Positions 25,889 to 34,972 of a stretch of 64,000 nt of DNA are shown here, one piece after another. Every line of letters begins with the position of its first letter. The stretch's first letter is position 1. Below the pieces are notes generated by a model, which did no database searches, was not told the origin of the DNA, and saw nothing but the letters and a program-made list of their open reading frames with translations. Both the position numbers and the translations under genes were made by a program. Origin of the DNA: Ga0077560 sp046330435 (GTDB lineage Bacteria; Actinomycetota; Thermoleophilia; Miltoncostaeales; Miltoncostaeaceae); NCBI GenBank assembly GCA_046330435.1, contig JAXLST010000011.1, positions 62,001 through 126,000 of the forward strand, read 5' to 3'.

Positions 25889-27858
25889 GCGGGCGCGGCG
25901 ACGGGCCCCGCGAGCTCGTGTGGCACCGGGTCGCCGAGGTGGGGGACCTCGACGACGGCCGGGTGCGCACCGTGCAGGCCGGGCACCGGTCCCTCGCCCT
26001 CACCCGGGTTGGCGACCGGTACGGGGCGCTCGACAACCGCTGTCCCCACCAGGGCGGGCCCCTCGGGGAGGGCTCCATCGAGGGCGGCCTGCTGCGCTGC
26101 CCGTGGCACGGGTACGACTACGACCCGCTCACCGGCACGCCGCCGCCGCCGTTCGACGACGCCCCCACGTGCTTCCCGGTGGAGGTGCGCGACGGCGGCA
26201 TCCACGTGGGGCTGCCCGCGGAGCCGGAGCACGTCCGCACCGTGTCGGACGTGATGGCCGAGACCCTCGTCGAGTGGGGCGTGACGCACGTGTTCGGGAT
26301 GGTCGGGCACTCGAACCTCGGGTTCGCCGACGCCATGCGGCGCCTGGAGGCCGCCGGCCGCCTGCGGTTCGTCGGGATCCGGCACGAGGGTGCCGCGGCG
26401 TTCGCGGCCTCCGCGTACGGCAAGCTCACCGGACGCCCGGGCGCGTGCTTCGCCATCGCGGGGCCGGGATCCACGAACCTGCTCACCGGCCTGTACGACG
26501 CGCGGGTCGACGGGTCGCCGGTGATCGCGGTGTCCGGTCAGGTGCCGTCCAAGGTGCTGGGACGGGGCGCGTTCCAGGACCTGGACCTCACGGCCGCCTT
26601 CGCGGACGTGGCGGTCACGAGCCGCACCGTGTACGCGGAGTCCGACCACGCCGAGATGGCCTCCCGGGCGGCGAAGGCCGCCATCGAGTCGCTGGGGGTG
26701 GCCCACCTGGTCCTCCCCGACGAGGTGCAGGTCCTGCCGGCCCGCGGCCGCGGTGCCGCGGGACGCCCGGACGGGCGCCTGGCGGACCGGGCGGTGGCGC
26801 CGCCGGCCGATGCCCTGGCCGCGGCGTCGGGGCTGCTGGCCTCGGCGCGCCGCCCGGTGATCGTGGTGGGCCACGGCGCCCGCGCGGGGATGGGCGCGGT
26901 CACGGCGCTCGCCGAGCACCTTGGCGCTCCGGTGATCACCACGTTCAAGGCGAAGGGGCTCATCCCCGACGACCACCCGCTGGCGGGCGGGGTGCTGGGC
27001 CGGTCGGGCACCCCGGTGGCCAGCTGGCTCATGAACGAGTCGGACCTGCTGCTGGTGTTCGGCGCGTCGTTCTCGGACCACACGGGCATCGCCCCGTACA
27101 AGCCGATCATCCAGGTCGACGACGACCCCGCCCGGCTCGGGCGGTTCCACCCGGTCGCCGTCCCGGTCCTGGGAGACGTCGCCGTCGCCGCCGGGCTGCT
27201 GCGCGACGCCCCGGACGCGGGGTCGGCCGCCGTCGACCAGCGGGCCGACGTCCTGGCCCGCCGGGAGATCTGGCGGGCGGAGAAGCGACGCCGGGCCGGC
27301 GACGACAACGGGCGCGGCCTGGCCTCCGCGGCGATCTTCGCGGCGCTCTCCGACGCCGTCGCCGAGGACGCCGTGATCGCCGTCGACGTGGGCAACAACA
27401 CGTACAGCTTCGGCCGGTACTTCGAGTGCCGCCGCCAGGCGGTCCTGATGAGCGGCTACCTCGGGTCGATCGGCTTCGGCCTGCCCGCGGCGATGGGCGC
27501 CTGGGCGGCCGTGCAGGCCGACGGCTCCGGGCGCCAGGTGGTCGCGGTCGCCGGCGACGGCGGGTTCGGCCAGTACATGGGCGAGATCACCACCGCGGTG
27601 AAGTACGGCATGGACATCACCGTGGTGCTGCTCGACAACGGGCAGCTCGGGAAGATCAGCAAGGAGCAGCGCGCCGCCGAGCTCGACGTGTGGCAGACCT
27701 CGCTCCACAACCCGCGGTTCGCCGCGTTCGCGGAGCTGTGCGGCGCACGGGGCGAGCGCGTGGAGACCGCCGCCCGGCTGCCCGGGGCCCTCGCCGAGGC
27801 CCTGGCGCATCCCGGCCCGGCGCTGGTGGAGATCATGAGCGACCCGGACCTGCTGTGA
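25885..27858 (+). CDS. Rieske [2Fe-2S] domain fused to pyruvate-oxidase-like TPP enzyme
   Basis: 657 residues. Residues 10-110 are a second Rieske ferredoxin: C53-x-H55, 16 residues, C72-x2-H75 (RCPHQGG, CPWHGYDYD). From about 118 comes a complete POX/acetolactate-synthase-type TPP enzyme: PYR domain with catalytic E168 in GIRHEGAAAFAASAYG, GPGSTN, central Rossmann-like domain about 320-460, PP domain with the TPP motif AGDGGFGQYM to VVLLDNGQLGK (about 555-585). The best guess is decarboxylation of pyruvate or another 2-oxo acid with electrons leaving through the Rieske cluster. I do not know a characterised enzyme with this order. Overlaps both neighbours by 4 nt. Confidence 0.87.
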   Translation: MSGRGDGPRELVWHRVAEVGDLDDGRVRTVQAGHRSLALTRVGDRYGALDNRCPHQGGPLGEGSIEGGLLRCPWHGYDYDPLTGTPPPPFDDAPTCFPVEVRDGGIHVGLPAEPEHVRTVSDVMAETLVEWGVTHVFGMVGHSNLGFADAMRRLEAAGRLRFVGIRHEGAAAFAASAYGKLTGRPGACFAIAGPGSTNLLTGLYDARVDGSPVIAVSGQVPSKVLGRGAFQDLDLTAAFADVAVTSRTVYAESDHAEMASRAAKAAIESLGVAHLVLPDEVQVLPARGRGAAGRPDGRLADRAVAPPADALAAASGLLASARRPVIVVGHGARAGMGAVTALAEHLGAPVITTFKAKGLIPDDHPLAGGVLGRSGTPVASWLMNESDLLLVFGASFSDHTGIAPYKPIIQVDDDPARLGRFHPVAVPVLGDVAVAAGLLRDAPDAGSAAVDQRADVLARREIWRAEKRRRAGDDNGRGLASAAIFAALSDAVAEDAVIAVDVGNNTYSFGRYFECRRQAVLMSGYLGSIGFGLPAAMGAWAAVQADGSGRQVVAVAGDGGFGQYMGEITTAVKYGMDITVVLLDNGQLGKISKEQRAAELDVWQTSLHNPRFAAFAELCGARGERVETAARLPGALAEALAHPGPALVEIMSDPDLL

Positions 27859-28577
27859 GGACGCCGTTCGACCCGGTGCACGGCGGGGCCGCGACGCGGC
27901 CCGCCGACCCCCGCCTGGCCGGTCGCCTGGAGCTCTTCCAGGGGTGCGGCGAGGAGCTGGTGCGGGACATGCTGGCCGGGCTCCGGCAGGCCGAGCTCGG
28001 CCCCGGGATGGTGTTCGACATCTCCGGGACCGACGCGGCCTGCTGCGTGCTGCTGCGGGGCCGCCTCGCATTGGAGCTCGACGGGCTCGCCGACCATCCG
28101 CGCGTGGTCGGCCTGGTGGAGGAGGGCGACCTCCTGGTGCGCCCGGTCCACAGCTGGGCCTCGGTTGGCCCCGCCCCGCGGTGCCGTGCCATCGAGGCGT
28201 CGGCCCTCGTCCTGGTCGACGCGGCCCGGCTGCGCACCTGGACCGGGCAGCCGGTGCTGGGGGAGAACGTGGTGCGCCTGCTGTCCGCCCAGGTCGCCGA
28301 GCGGGAGCTCGCCATCGCCATCTCGCTGGAGCCGAGCGTGGAGCGCCGGGTGCTGCGCAAGCTCCAGCAGCTCGCGCTGCGCTGGGGCCGCGTCACCCCC
28401 GACGGCATCCGGCTCAACCTCCGGCTCACCCACCAGGAGCTCGCGAACATGGTGGGCGCGGTGCGCGAGACCGTCACCCTGGCGATGGGCCGCCTGCAGG
28501 AGCAGGGGGAGATCCAGGTGGAGAACCGCACCGTGACGATCCTGATCGGCATCGCGCACGGGGACGGCGGCGCCTGA
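27855..28577 (+). CDS. Crp/Fnr-family transcription regulator
   Basis: 240 residues, starting at GTG 27855 overlapping the previous stop. The N-terminal cyclic-nucleotide-like beta barrel (about 25-140) lacks the PxGxxxFxxxxxRxA phosphate cassette of cAMP receptors. The C-terminal winged helix is at about 155-235, with RLTHQELANMVGAVRETVTLAMGRL as the recognition segment. The cysteines (C32, one CC pair, one RCRA) are not in the FNR spacing, so an Fe-S sensor like FNR is not supported. It is coexpressed with the Rieske fusions and may autoregulate the operon. Confidence 0.88.
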   Translation: MRTPFDPVHGGAATRPADPRLAGRLELFQGCGEELVRDMLAGLRQAELGPGMVFDISGTDAACCVLLRGRLALELDGLADHPRVVGLVEEGDLLVRPVHSWASVGPAPRCRAIEASALVLVDAARLRTWTGQPVLGENVVRLLSAQVAERELAIAISLEPSVERRVLRKLQQLALRWGRVTPDGIRLNLRLTHQELANMVGAVRETVTLAMGRLQEQGEIQVENRTVTILIGIAHGDGGA

Positions 28578-28609
28578 GCCGCGGCGGGGTGCGCCCCCGC
28601 GGCCAGGAG

Positions 28610-28615
28610 TAGCGT
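28610..28615 (+). promoter_or_regulatory. -10 box TAGCGT, leaderless promoter of the UPF0104-type gene
   Basis: TAGCGT, 7 nt before GTG 28623. It separates this gene from the Crp gene ending 46 nt upstream. Confidence 0.45.
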
Positions 28616-28622
28616 CCCGCCC

Positions 28623-29627
28623 GTGCGCCGCTATCTGACCGCCGCGTTCGTCATCGCCGTGCTGGTGGGCACGTTCGTCTTCGTGCTGCCGCGCATCGCC
28701 GACTACGGGACGGTGTGGGACATCCTGAGCGGCGTCGACCGCCGGGACCTGCTGATCCTGCTGGGGGCGGCGTTCGTGAACGTGCTCACGTTCCCGCCCC
28801 CGTGGATGGCCGCGGTGCCCGGGCTGGGGTACGGGCAGGCGATGGTGCTCACCCAGGCGTCCACGGCGGCGTCGGCGGTGCTGCCCGGCGGGGACGTCGT
28901 GGGCATGGGCACCCAGTACGCGATGCTCAAGGGCTGGGGCTTCGGCGGGCAGCAGGCCGGCCTGGCGGTGGTGGTCACCGGGGTGTGGAACCAGCTGGTC
29001 AACGTCGCGTTCCCGGTGAGCGCGGTGCTGCTGCTGAGCTGGCACGGGTCCGCCCCGCCGGAGCTGCGCGTCGCCGCCCTCATCGGGCTGGCGGTGTTCG
29101 CCCTGGTGGTCTCGGGATTCGTGATCCTGCTGGCCCGCGAGGGGCACGCCCGGGGGCTCGGCAACCTGGCGTCGCGGATGGCCGCGTGGGTGATGGGGCT
29201 CATCGGCCGGGTCCGCCGGCCGGCGTGGGGCGACGCGGCGGTGCGGTTCCGGAACCAGAGCGTGCAGCTGGTGCGCCGCCGGTGGCCGCACCTCACGGTG
29301 GCGACGATCCTGGGGCACATCACCGTGTGGGTGGTGCTGCTCGCCGCGCTGCGCGCGGTGGGGATCGGCGCGGACCAGGTGAGCGTGGTGGAGAGCTTCG
29401 CGGCGTGGTCGCTCATCCGCATCCTCACCGCGGTCCCCATCACGCCGGGCGGCCTGGGGGTGGTGGAGCTGGGCCTCACCGGCGCCCTGGTGGGCTTCGG
29501 CGGCGACCAGGAGCCCGTGGTGGCGGCGGTGCTCGCCTACCGGGTGCTCACGATGGTGCCGCCCATCGCGCTCGGCGGGCTGTGCCTGGCGATCTGGAAG
29601 CGCCTGGCGCCGCGCGAGGCGGCCTAG
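28623..29627 (+). CDS. UPF0104/LPG-synthase-like membrane protein (YbhN family)
   Basis: 334 residues with about 8 membrane helices. It has the flippase-domain features of the lysylphosphatidylglycerol synthetase transmembrane family: early ASTAASAVLPGGDVVGMGTQYAML and, near the end, WSLIRILTAVPITPGGLGVVELGL, the conserved PxxPGGxGxxE box. It lacks the C-terminal aminoacyltransferase domain of MprF, so it is a stand-alone transporter or scaffold for lipid-linked substrates. Its stop overlaps the convergent nitroreductase by 4 nt. Confidence 0.88.
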   Translation: MRRYLTAAFVIAVLVGTFVFVLPRIADYGTVWDILSGVDRRDLLILLGAAFVNVLTFPPPWMAAVPGLGYGQAMVLTQASTAASAVLPGGDVVGMGTQYAMLKGWGFGGQQAGLAVVVTGVWNQLVNVAFPVSAVLLLSWHGSAPPELRVAALIGLAVFALVVSGFVILLAREGHARGLGNLASRMAAWVMGLIGRVRRPAWGDAAVRFRNQSVQLVRRRWPHLTVATILGHITVWVVLLAALRAVGIGADQVSVVESFAAWSLIRILTAVPITPGGLGVVELGLTGALVGFGGDQEPVVAAVLAYRVLTMVPPIALGGLCLAIWKRLAPREAA

Positions 29628-30151
29628 CGGCCACCCTCCCACCGCTCCCGGTGGACGACATCCTCGAACGGGCGGCGGTCCGGGTTCCGCAGCGGCCGCA
29701 GCGGGCGGTCCGCCGGGTACCCCAGGGAGATGAGCCAGTGGCACTCGCGTTCGGCGGGCAGGCCCAGGATCTCCCGCAGCAGGTCCTGGTCGCCCACCCC
29801 GGCGTGCCCGCTGCCGATGCCGAGATCCGCGGCCGCGACCATGATGCCCATGGTCGCCTGCCCCATGTCGTAGGCGATGGACCGCCGGTTCTGCTCCTCG
29901 GCGTCCACGGGCCCCACCAGCGCGATGGTGGCCGCCGACCCCGCCACGTGGTGCGCCCCGGTGAACACGGTGGACAGCTGCCGCAGGCGCTCCCGGCCGG
30001 TCACCAGCACGAAGTCCCACCGCTGCCGGTTCCGTGACGACGGGGTGCGGCGGGCGGCCTCGAGGATCCGCTCCAGGTCGGCCGGCGGGATGGGCCGGTC
30101 GTCGAAGGCGCGCACGTCGCGGCGGGCGCGGAGGGCGTCCCAGGTCTCCAT
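29624..30151 (-). CDS. Nitroreductase-family flavoprotein
   Basis: 175 residues, short for the family but complete. RRDVRAFDDRPIPPADLERIL and TPSSRNRQRWDFVLV form the FMN phosphate site; MGQATMGIMVAAADLGIGSG and LISLGYPADRPLRP supply the second FMN-binding part. Enzymes of this kind reduce nitro-aromatics, quinones or flavins with NAD(P)H; the natural substrate is unknown. The ATG has a CAGGAT box exactly 6 nt upstream. Confidence 0.9.
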   Translation of the reverse strand: METWDALRARRDVRAFDDRPIPPADLERILEAARRTPSSRNRQRWDFVLVTGRERLRQLSTVFTGAHHVAGSAATIALVGPVDAEEQNRRSIAYDMGQATMGIMVAAADLGIGSGHAGVGDQDLLREILGLPAERECHWLISLGYPADRPLRPLRNPDRRPFEDVVHRERWEGGR

Positions 30152-30157
30152 GCGCGG

Positions 30158-30163
30158 ATCCTG
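30158..30163 (-). promoter_or_regulatory. -10-like box CAGGAT, leaderless promoter of the nitroreductase gene
   Basis: CAGGAT on the minus strand, 6 nt before ATG 30151; same box and spacing as at 19273. Confidence 0.4.
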
Positions 30164-30185
30164 GCAGGCCCCGGGTGGCGGCGCC

Positions 30186-30893
30186 TCAGCCGGCGGCGGG
30201 GTCGTCCAGCCGGTAGCCCACGCCGGGGAGGGTGACGATCAGCCGTGGACGGCTCGGGTCGGCCTCCACCGCCTTCCGCAGCTGGCCCACGACGACGCGC
30301 AGGTTCGCGGAGTCCGCCGCCCCCGGGCTGCCCCACGCCTCGCGCACGATCATCCGGTGCGACAGCACGCGCCCGGCGTTGCGCACCAGCACCAGCAGCA
30401 CGTTGAACTGCGTGGGGGTGAGGTGCACCTCCTCGCCGCGGGCCCAGGCGCGCCGCGACGCGGGGTCCACCCGCAGCTCGGAGTGCTCGGCGACGCTCTC
30501 CCCCGGGGTCCCGGCTGCGGCCGCGCCACGGCGCAGGCCGGCACGCACCCGGGCCAGCAGCTCCGGCATCGCGAACGGTTTGACCACGTAGTCGTCCGCC
30601 CCCAGGTCCAGGGCCTCCACCTTGGTGCGGTCCTCCCCGTAGGCGGACACCACGATGACCGGCACCGACGGGGCGAACGCCCGGACGCGGCGGATCACCT
30701 CCAGGCCCTCCAGGTCGGGCAGGCCCAGGTCGAGCAGGATCAGGTCGGGGCCGTCGGCGGCGGCCTTCGCCACCGCCTGCGCGCCGGTGGCGGCCGGGAC
30801 CACCTCGTGGCCCTGCGACTCCAGGGCCACCGACAGCGCGCGCAGCACCGCCGGCTCGTCGTCGACCACCAGGATGCGGGGCCGCACCGTCAC
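30186..30893 (-). CDS. kdpE: OmpR-type response regulator KdpE
   Basis: 235 residues. The receiver domain (1-120) has the acidic pair in VVDDE, phosphoacceptor Asp in LILLDLGLPD, and Lys in YVVKPFAMPELLARVRA. The winged helix (about 135-230) includes LTPTQFNVLLVLVRNAGRVL and the RVVVGQLRKAVEADP then VGYRL wing. It is the last gene of the kdp run and overlaps the kinase stop in a GTGA. Expected to activate kdp transcription when phosphorylated; direct TGAAGG repeats at 36858-36906 are a candidate site. Confidence 0.93.
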   Translation of the reverse strand: MTVRPRILVVDDEPAVLRALSVALESQGHEVVPAATGAQAVAKAAADGPDLILLDLGLPDLEGLEVIRRVRAFAPSVPVIVVSAYGEDRTKVEALDLGADDYVVKPFAMPELLARVRAGLRRGAAAAGTPGESVAEHSELRVDPASRRAWARGEEVHLTPTQFNVLLVLVRNAGRVLSHRMIVREAWGSPGAADSANLRVVVGQLRKAVEADPSRPRLIVTLPGVGYRLDDPAAG

Positions 30894-32368
30894 GGCGCCT
30901 CCTCCGGCAGCCGCACCGTGAACGTCGCGCCGCCGCCGGGGGTCGTCCCCACCGCGACCGTCCCGCCGTGGGCCTCGACGTAGCCCCTGCAGATCGCCAG
31001 CCCCAGGCCGCTGCCCGACACCCGGCCGGAGGGCCGCAGCCGGCGGTACGGCTCGAACACCCGCCGGCGCTCCGCCTCCGGGATGCCGGGCCCGTGGTCG
31101 GCGACGCGCAGCTCCAGCTCGCCGCCGTCGATGCCCGCCGACACCTCCACCCGGCCGCCGCCGTGCGCGACGGCGTTGCCCACCAGGTTCACCAGCACCT
31201 GGCGTACCAGCGCCTCGTCCAGCGGGAACGGGGGCAGGTCCGCGGAGACGTCGACGGTGACGGCCCCCTCGGGCGCGGGCACCGCCGCGACCGCGTCGTG
31301 CACCAGCTCGTCCACCGGCACCGGCGCGCGCTGCACGGTGAGCGCCCCGGCCTCGATGCGCGAGAGGTCCAGCATGTTCGCCACCAGGTGGCTCAGCCGC
31401 GCACCCTCCCGCTCGATGTCGTCGAGCAGCTCGCCGCGCACCGCCGGGTCGGGCGCCTCGCGGGCCGCGGCGGCGGCGGTGCGGATGACCGCGAGCGGCG
31501 TGCGGAGGTCGTGGGTGACCGAGCGGGTGAGCGCGACCCGCATGCGGTCGGTGTTCTCCAGCGCGCTGCGCAGAGCGCGCTCGCGCTCGAGCCGTGCCCG
31601 GGCGACGCCCAGGCCCGCGAGGTCCGCGAAGCCCTCCACCACCGACCACCGGTCCTCGTCGGGGTCCTCGTCGCCGGGGTCGGCGGCCAGGAGGCCCACG
31701 GCGTCCTCGCCGCCCATCACCGGGAACACCCGGATGCGCCCCTCCATGCGCAGCGAGCGCACGGTCGGCACGCCGCCGCCGGGGTCGGCGGCGTACGCGA
31801 TGGCCCGTTCCGCGGCGGCGGCGTCCCCGGCGCCGAACATCAGGGGTTCCTCCCCCGGCACGGAGATCGCGGCGCCGCGCAGCGGCACCAGGCGCAGCAA
31901 CTCGTGCATCCCGCTGCGCAGGGCCGGGTCCAGGCGGTGGCCGCGCAGCAGCCCCTCCCCCAGCGTCTCGAGCATCTCCAGGGTGCGGGCGCGCCGGCGG
32001 TCGGCCTCCCGGCTCTCGCGCAGCGCGCTGAGCGCGACGGCGAGCGCCGCGGCCACCACCAGGTACACCACGAACGCGGCGACCGACTCGTCGGTGGAGA
32101 TGCGCGGCGACCCGTACGGCTGGGTGAACACCAGGTTGAAGGTCATCGCCCCCGCCGCCGCGCACGCGAGCGTGGGGATGAGCCCTGCGCCGCTCGCCAC
32201 GAGGGGCGGCAGCAGCATCAGCAGGGCCAACGTCCCCGGGGTGAGGTCGTCCCGGAACGGCAGCAGCAGGAGGGCCGTGAGCGCCGTGAGCCCCAGCGCG
32301 GCCGCCACGAACCGGGCGGCGCGCCACTGCTCGCGCGTGAGGCGGCGGGGCGGCGGAGGGACCTCCAC
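30890..32368 (-). CDS. KdpD-like sensor kinase lacking the N-terminal KdpD/Usp domains
   Basis: 492 residues from GTG 32368. Residues 20-125 hold the four-helix DUF4118 membrane part of KdpD, about 145-260 a GAF-like domain, about 270-335 HisKA with phosphoacceptor His in SVTHDLRTPLAVIRT, and about 380-490 the ATPase (NLVGNAVAHGGG, ADHGPGIP, GSGLGLAICRGYVEAHGG). This is exactly the C-terminal half of E. coli KdpD; the N-terminal half is a separate divergent gene at 36945. The start lies 4 nt after the kdpC stop. Confidence 0.9.
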   Translation of the reverse strand: MEVPPPPRRLTREQWRAARFVAAALGLTALTALLLLPFRDDLTPGTLALLMLLPPLVASGAGLIPTLACAAAGAMTFNLVFTQPYGSPRISTDESVAAFVVYLVVAAALAVALSALRESREADRRRARTLEMLETLGEGLLRGHRLDPALRSGMHELLRLVPLRGAAISVPGEEPLMFGAGDAAAAERAIAYAADPGGGVPTVRSLRMEGRIRVFPVMGGEDAVGLLAADPGDEDPDEDRWSVVEGFADLAGLGVARARLERERALRSALENTDRMRVALTRSVTHDLRTPLAVIRTAAAAAREAPDPAVRGELLDDIEREGARLSHLVANMLDLSRIEAGALTVQRAPVPVDELVHDAVAAVPAPEGAVTVDVSADLPPFPLDEALVRQVLVNLVGNAVAHGGGRVEVSAGIDGGELELRVADHGPGIPEAERRRVFEPYRRLRPSGRVSGSGLGLAICRGYVEAHGGTVAVGTTPGGGATFTVRLPEEAP

Positions 32369-32372
32369 CGGT

Positions 32373-32942
32373 TCAGGGTAACCGGTCAAGTGCCAGGTTG
32401 AGCTCCAGGACCCGGACGTGGCGGGCGCCGAGCAGACCCAGCACCGGCCCATGCACCCTTGCCAGCACCAGGGCGCGGACCGCGCTCGCCGGCACCCCTC
32501 GGGCGCGGGCGACGCGCGCCACCTGGATGAGGGCGGCCGCCTCGGAGATGTCCGGGTCCAGTCCCGACGCCGATGCCGTCACCAGATCCACCGGCACGGC
32601 GGCCGGGTCGACGCCGTCGCGCGCCGCCACCTCGGCACGCCGCCGCGCCACGGTCCGGGAGAGTTCCCGGCTGTTGGGGCCCAGGTTCGAGCCACCGGAG
32701 CCGGCGGCGTCCGCGGCGTACCCGACGGCTGACGGACGGCCGTGGAAGTAGCGGTCCGAGGTGAACTCCTGGCCCAGGAGGGCGGACCCCACCACCCGCC
32801 CGTCGGCACGGACCAGGGAACCGCCGGCCCGGTCGGCGAACGCCGACCGCCCCACGCCCCAGACCACCAGGGGGTAGACGGCGCCGCACAGGACCGTGAG
32901 GAGCAGGAGGGCGGTGACCGACCGCAGCGCGTCGCGCAGCAT
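32373..32942 (-). CDS. kdpC: Potassium-transporting ATPase KdpC subunit
   Basis: 189 residues. One N-terminal membrane helix (TALLLLTVLCGAVYPLVVW) is followed by the outer domain with the family motifs GSALLGQEF, YFHGRPSA and SGSNLGPNS-like GSGGSNLGPNS, then VPVDLVTASASGLDPDISE. KdpC raises ATP affinity of KdpB and clamps the complex. ATG 32942 shares its A with the kdpB stop (TGATG). Confidence 0.95.
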   Translation of the reverse strand: MLRDALRSVTALLLLTVLCGAVYPLVVWGVGRSAFADRAGGSLVRADGRVVGSALLGQEFTSDRYFHGRPSAVGYAADAAGSGGSNLGPNSRELSRTVARRRAEVAARDGVDPAAVPVDLVTASASGLDPDISEAAALIQVARVARARGVPASAVRALVLARVHGPVLGLLGARHVRVLELNLALDRLP

Positions 32943-34972
32943 CACGAGTACCCCAGGAGCGCGAGGAGGAGGTCCACGAGCTTGATCCCGGCGAAGGGGG
33001 CGACCAGGCCGCCCAGCCCGTAGACGAGGACGTTGCGGCGCAGCAGGCCGGCCGCCGACCGCGTGCGCACGCGCACGCCCCGCAGCGCGAGCGGCACGAG
33101 CAGCACGATGATCACCGCGTTGAAGATGACGGCGCTCAGGATGGCGCTCTGCGGCGAGCCGAGCCGCAGCAGGTCGAGGTCCGACAGCTGCGGGTAGGCG
33201 GGCGCGAACATCGCGGGCACGATCGCGAAGAACTTGGCGACGTCGTTCGCCACCGAGAAGGTCGTGAGCGCGCCGCGGGTGATCAGCATCTGCTTGCCGA
33301 TCTCCACGACCTCGATGAGCTTGGTGGGGTTGGAGTCGAGGTCCACCATGTTCCCCGCCTCCTTGGCGGCGGTGGTCCCGGCGTTCATCGCGACGCCGAC
33401 GTCGGCCTGCGCCAGTGCGGGCGCGTCGTTGGTGCCGTCCCCGGTCATCGCGACCAGCTGCCCCTTCTCCTGCTCCGCCCGGATGAGCGCGAGCTTGGCC
33501 TCGGGCGTCGCCTCGGCGAGGAAGTCGTCCACGCCGGCCTCGGCGGCGATGGCCGCGGCGGTGAGGGGGTTGTCCCCCGTGATCATCACGGTGCGGATCC
33601 CGCCGTCGCGCAGCTGCGCGAACCGCTCGCGGATGCCCTCCTTGAGGATGTCCCGCAGCTCCACGACGCCCAGGACCCGGTCGTTCTCGGCCACCACGAT
33701 CGGGGTGGCGCCGCCGCGGGCGACCTCCTCCACCCGCGCGTCCAGATCCGGCGGGACGGTGCCGCCCGCCTCCTCAACCATCCGGCGGATCGTGTCGGGC
33801 GCCCCCTTGCGCAGCGCCCGGCCGTCCAGGTCCACGCCGCTCATGCGGGTCTGCGCGGTGAACGGCACGAACCGGGCGTGCCGGTCCGCGAGTTCCTGCT
33901 CGCGGATCCCGAAGTCCTCCTTGGCGAGCACCACGATCGACCGCCCCTCGGGCGTCTCGTCGGCCAGCGAGGCGAGCTGCGCGGCCTCCGCCAGGGCGCG
34001 CGCGTCCACGCCGCCGACCGGGACGAACCGCGCCGCCTGACGGTTGCCGAGCGTGATCGTGCCGGTCTTGTCGAGCAGCAGCACCGACACGTCGCCGGCG
34101 GCCTCCACCGCGCGGCCGCTGGTGGCGAGCACGTTGCGCCGCACGAGCCGGTTCATGCCGGCGATGCCGATGGCCGACAGCAGCGCCCCGATGGTGGTGG
34201 GGATGAGGGCCACGAACAGGGAGGCGAGCACGGCGAGCGTGAGGGTGACCCCCGCGTAGCCGGCGAGCGGGGGCAGGGTGGCGACCACCGCGACGAACAC
34301 GAGCGAGAGCCCCGCGAGCAGGATCGACAGCGCCACCTCGTTGGGGGTGCGCTGCCGCACCGCGCCCTCCACCAGCCCGATCATGCGGTCCAGGAATGTG
34401 TGCCCGGGGTCGGCGGTGATTCGGATCACGATGCGGTCGGACAGGACGCGGGTACCGCCGGTGACGCCCGAGCGGTCCCCGCCCGCCGCGCGGATCACCG
34501 GGGCGGATTCCCCCGTGATGGCGGACTCGTCGACGGACGCGATGCCCTCGACCACCTCGCCGTCGCCCGGGATGAGGTCGCCGGCCTCGCACACCACCGT
34601 GTCGCCCGCGCGCAGGTCGGGGGCCGGCACCGCCTCCTCGCCGCCCCCGGACCGCAGCCGACGCGCCATCGTGGTGGTGCGCGTCGCGCGCAGCGCGGCC
34701 GCCTGCGCCTTGCCCCGGCCCTCGGCGAGGGCCTCCGCGAAGTTCGCGAACAGCACCGTGATCCACAGCCAGATCACGATCTGCCCGGTGAACGCCAGGT
34801 CGCCGCCGCCTCGGGCGGCGTCGACGGCGAACCGGCCGGTGACCAGCGCCGCGACGACCTCGACGGAGAGGATCACGGGGTTGCGCACCAGCTCCCGCGG
34901 ATCGAGCTTCCGCAGCGAGCCCAGGAGGGACTGCCGCAGGATCGGGCCCGACAGCAGGGTGGTGGACGACAT
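32942..34972 (-). CDS. kdpB: Potassium-transporting P-type ATPase KdpB subunit
   Basis: 676 residues, full length. P-type landmarks are intact: actuator loop SAITGESAPVI (with the inhibitory-phosphorylation Ser context), phosphorylation site LLDKTGTITLGNR, KGAPDTIRR in the nucleotide domain and MTGDGTNDAPALAQADVGVAMN at the hinge. It hydrolyses ATP to drive K+ through KdpA under potassium limitation. Its ATG shares one base with the kdpA stop. Confidence 0.97.
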   Translation of the reverse strand: MSSTTLLSGPILRQSLLGSLRKLDPRELVRNPVILSVEVVAALVTGRFAVDAARGGGDLAFTGQIVIWLWITVLFANFAEALAEGRGKAQAAALRATRTTTMARRLRSGGGEEAVPAPDLRAGDTVVCEAGDLIPGDGEVVEGIASVDESAITGESAPVIRAAGGDRSGVTGGTRVLSDRIVIRITADPGHTFLDRMIGLVEGAVRQRTPNEVALSILLAGLSLVFVAVVATLPPLAGYAGVTLTLAVLASLFVALIPTTIGALLSAIGIAGMNRLVRRNVLATSGRAVEAAGDVSVLLLDKTGTITLGNRQAARFVPVGGVDARALAEAAQLASLADETPEGRSIVVLAKEDFGIREQELADRHARFVPFTAQTRMSGVDLDGRALRKGAPDTIRRMVEEAGGTVPPDLDARVEEVARGGATPIVVAENDRVLGVVELRDILKEGIRERFAQLRDGGIRTVMITGDNPLTAAAIAAEAGVDDFLAEATPEAKLALIRAEQEKGQLVAMTGDGTNDAPALAQADVGVAMNAGTTAAKEAGNMVDLDSNPTKLIEVVEIGKQMLITRGALTTFSVANDVAKFFAIVPAMFAPAYPQLSDLDLLRLGSPQSAILSAVIFNAVIIVLLVPLALRGVRVRTRSAAGLLRRNVLVYGLGGLVAPFAGIKLVDLLLALLGYS

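Noticed and set aside
27855..28577. Oxygen-sensing FNR with a [4Fe-4S] cluster
   Set aside because: Cysteine number and spacing do not match FNR; only generic Crp/Fnr family membership is supported.
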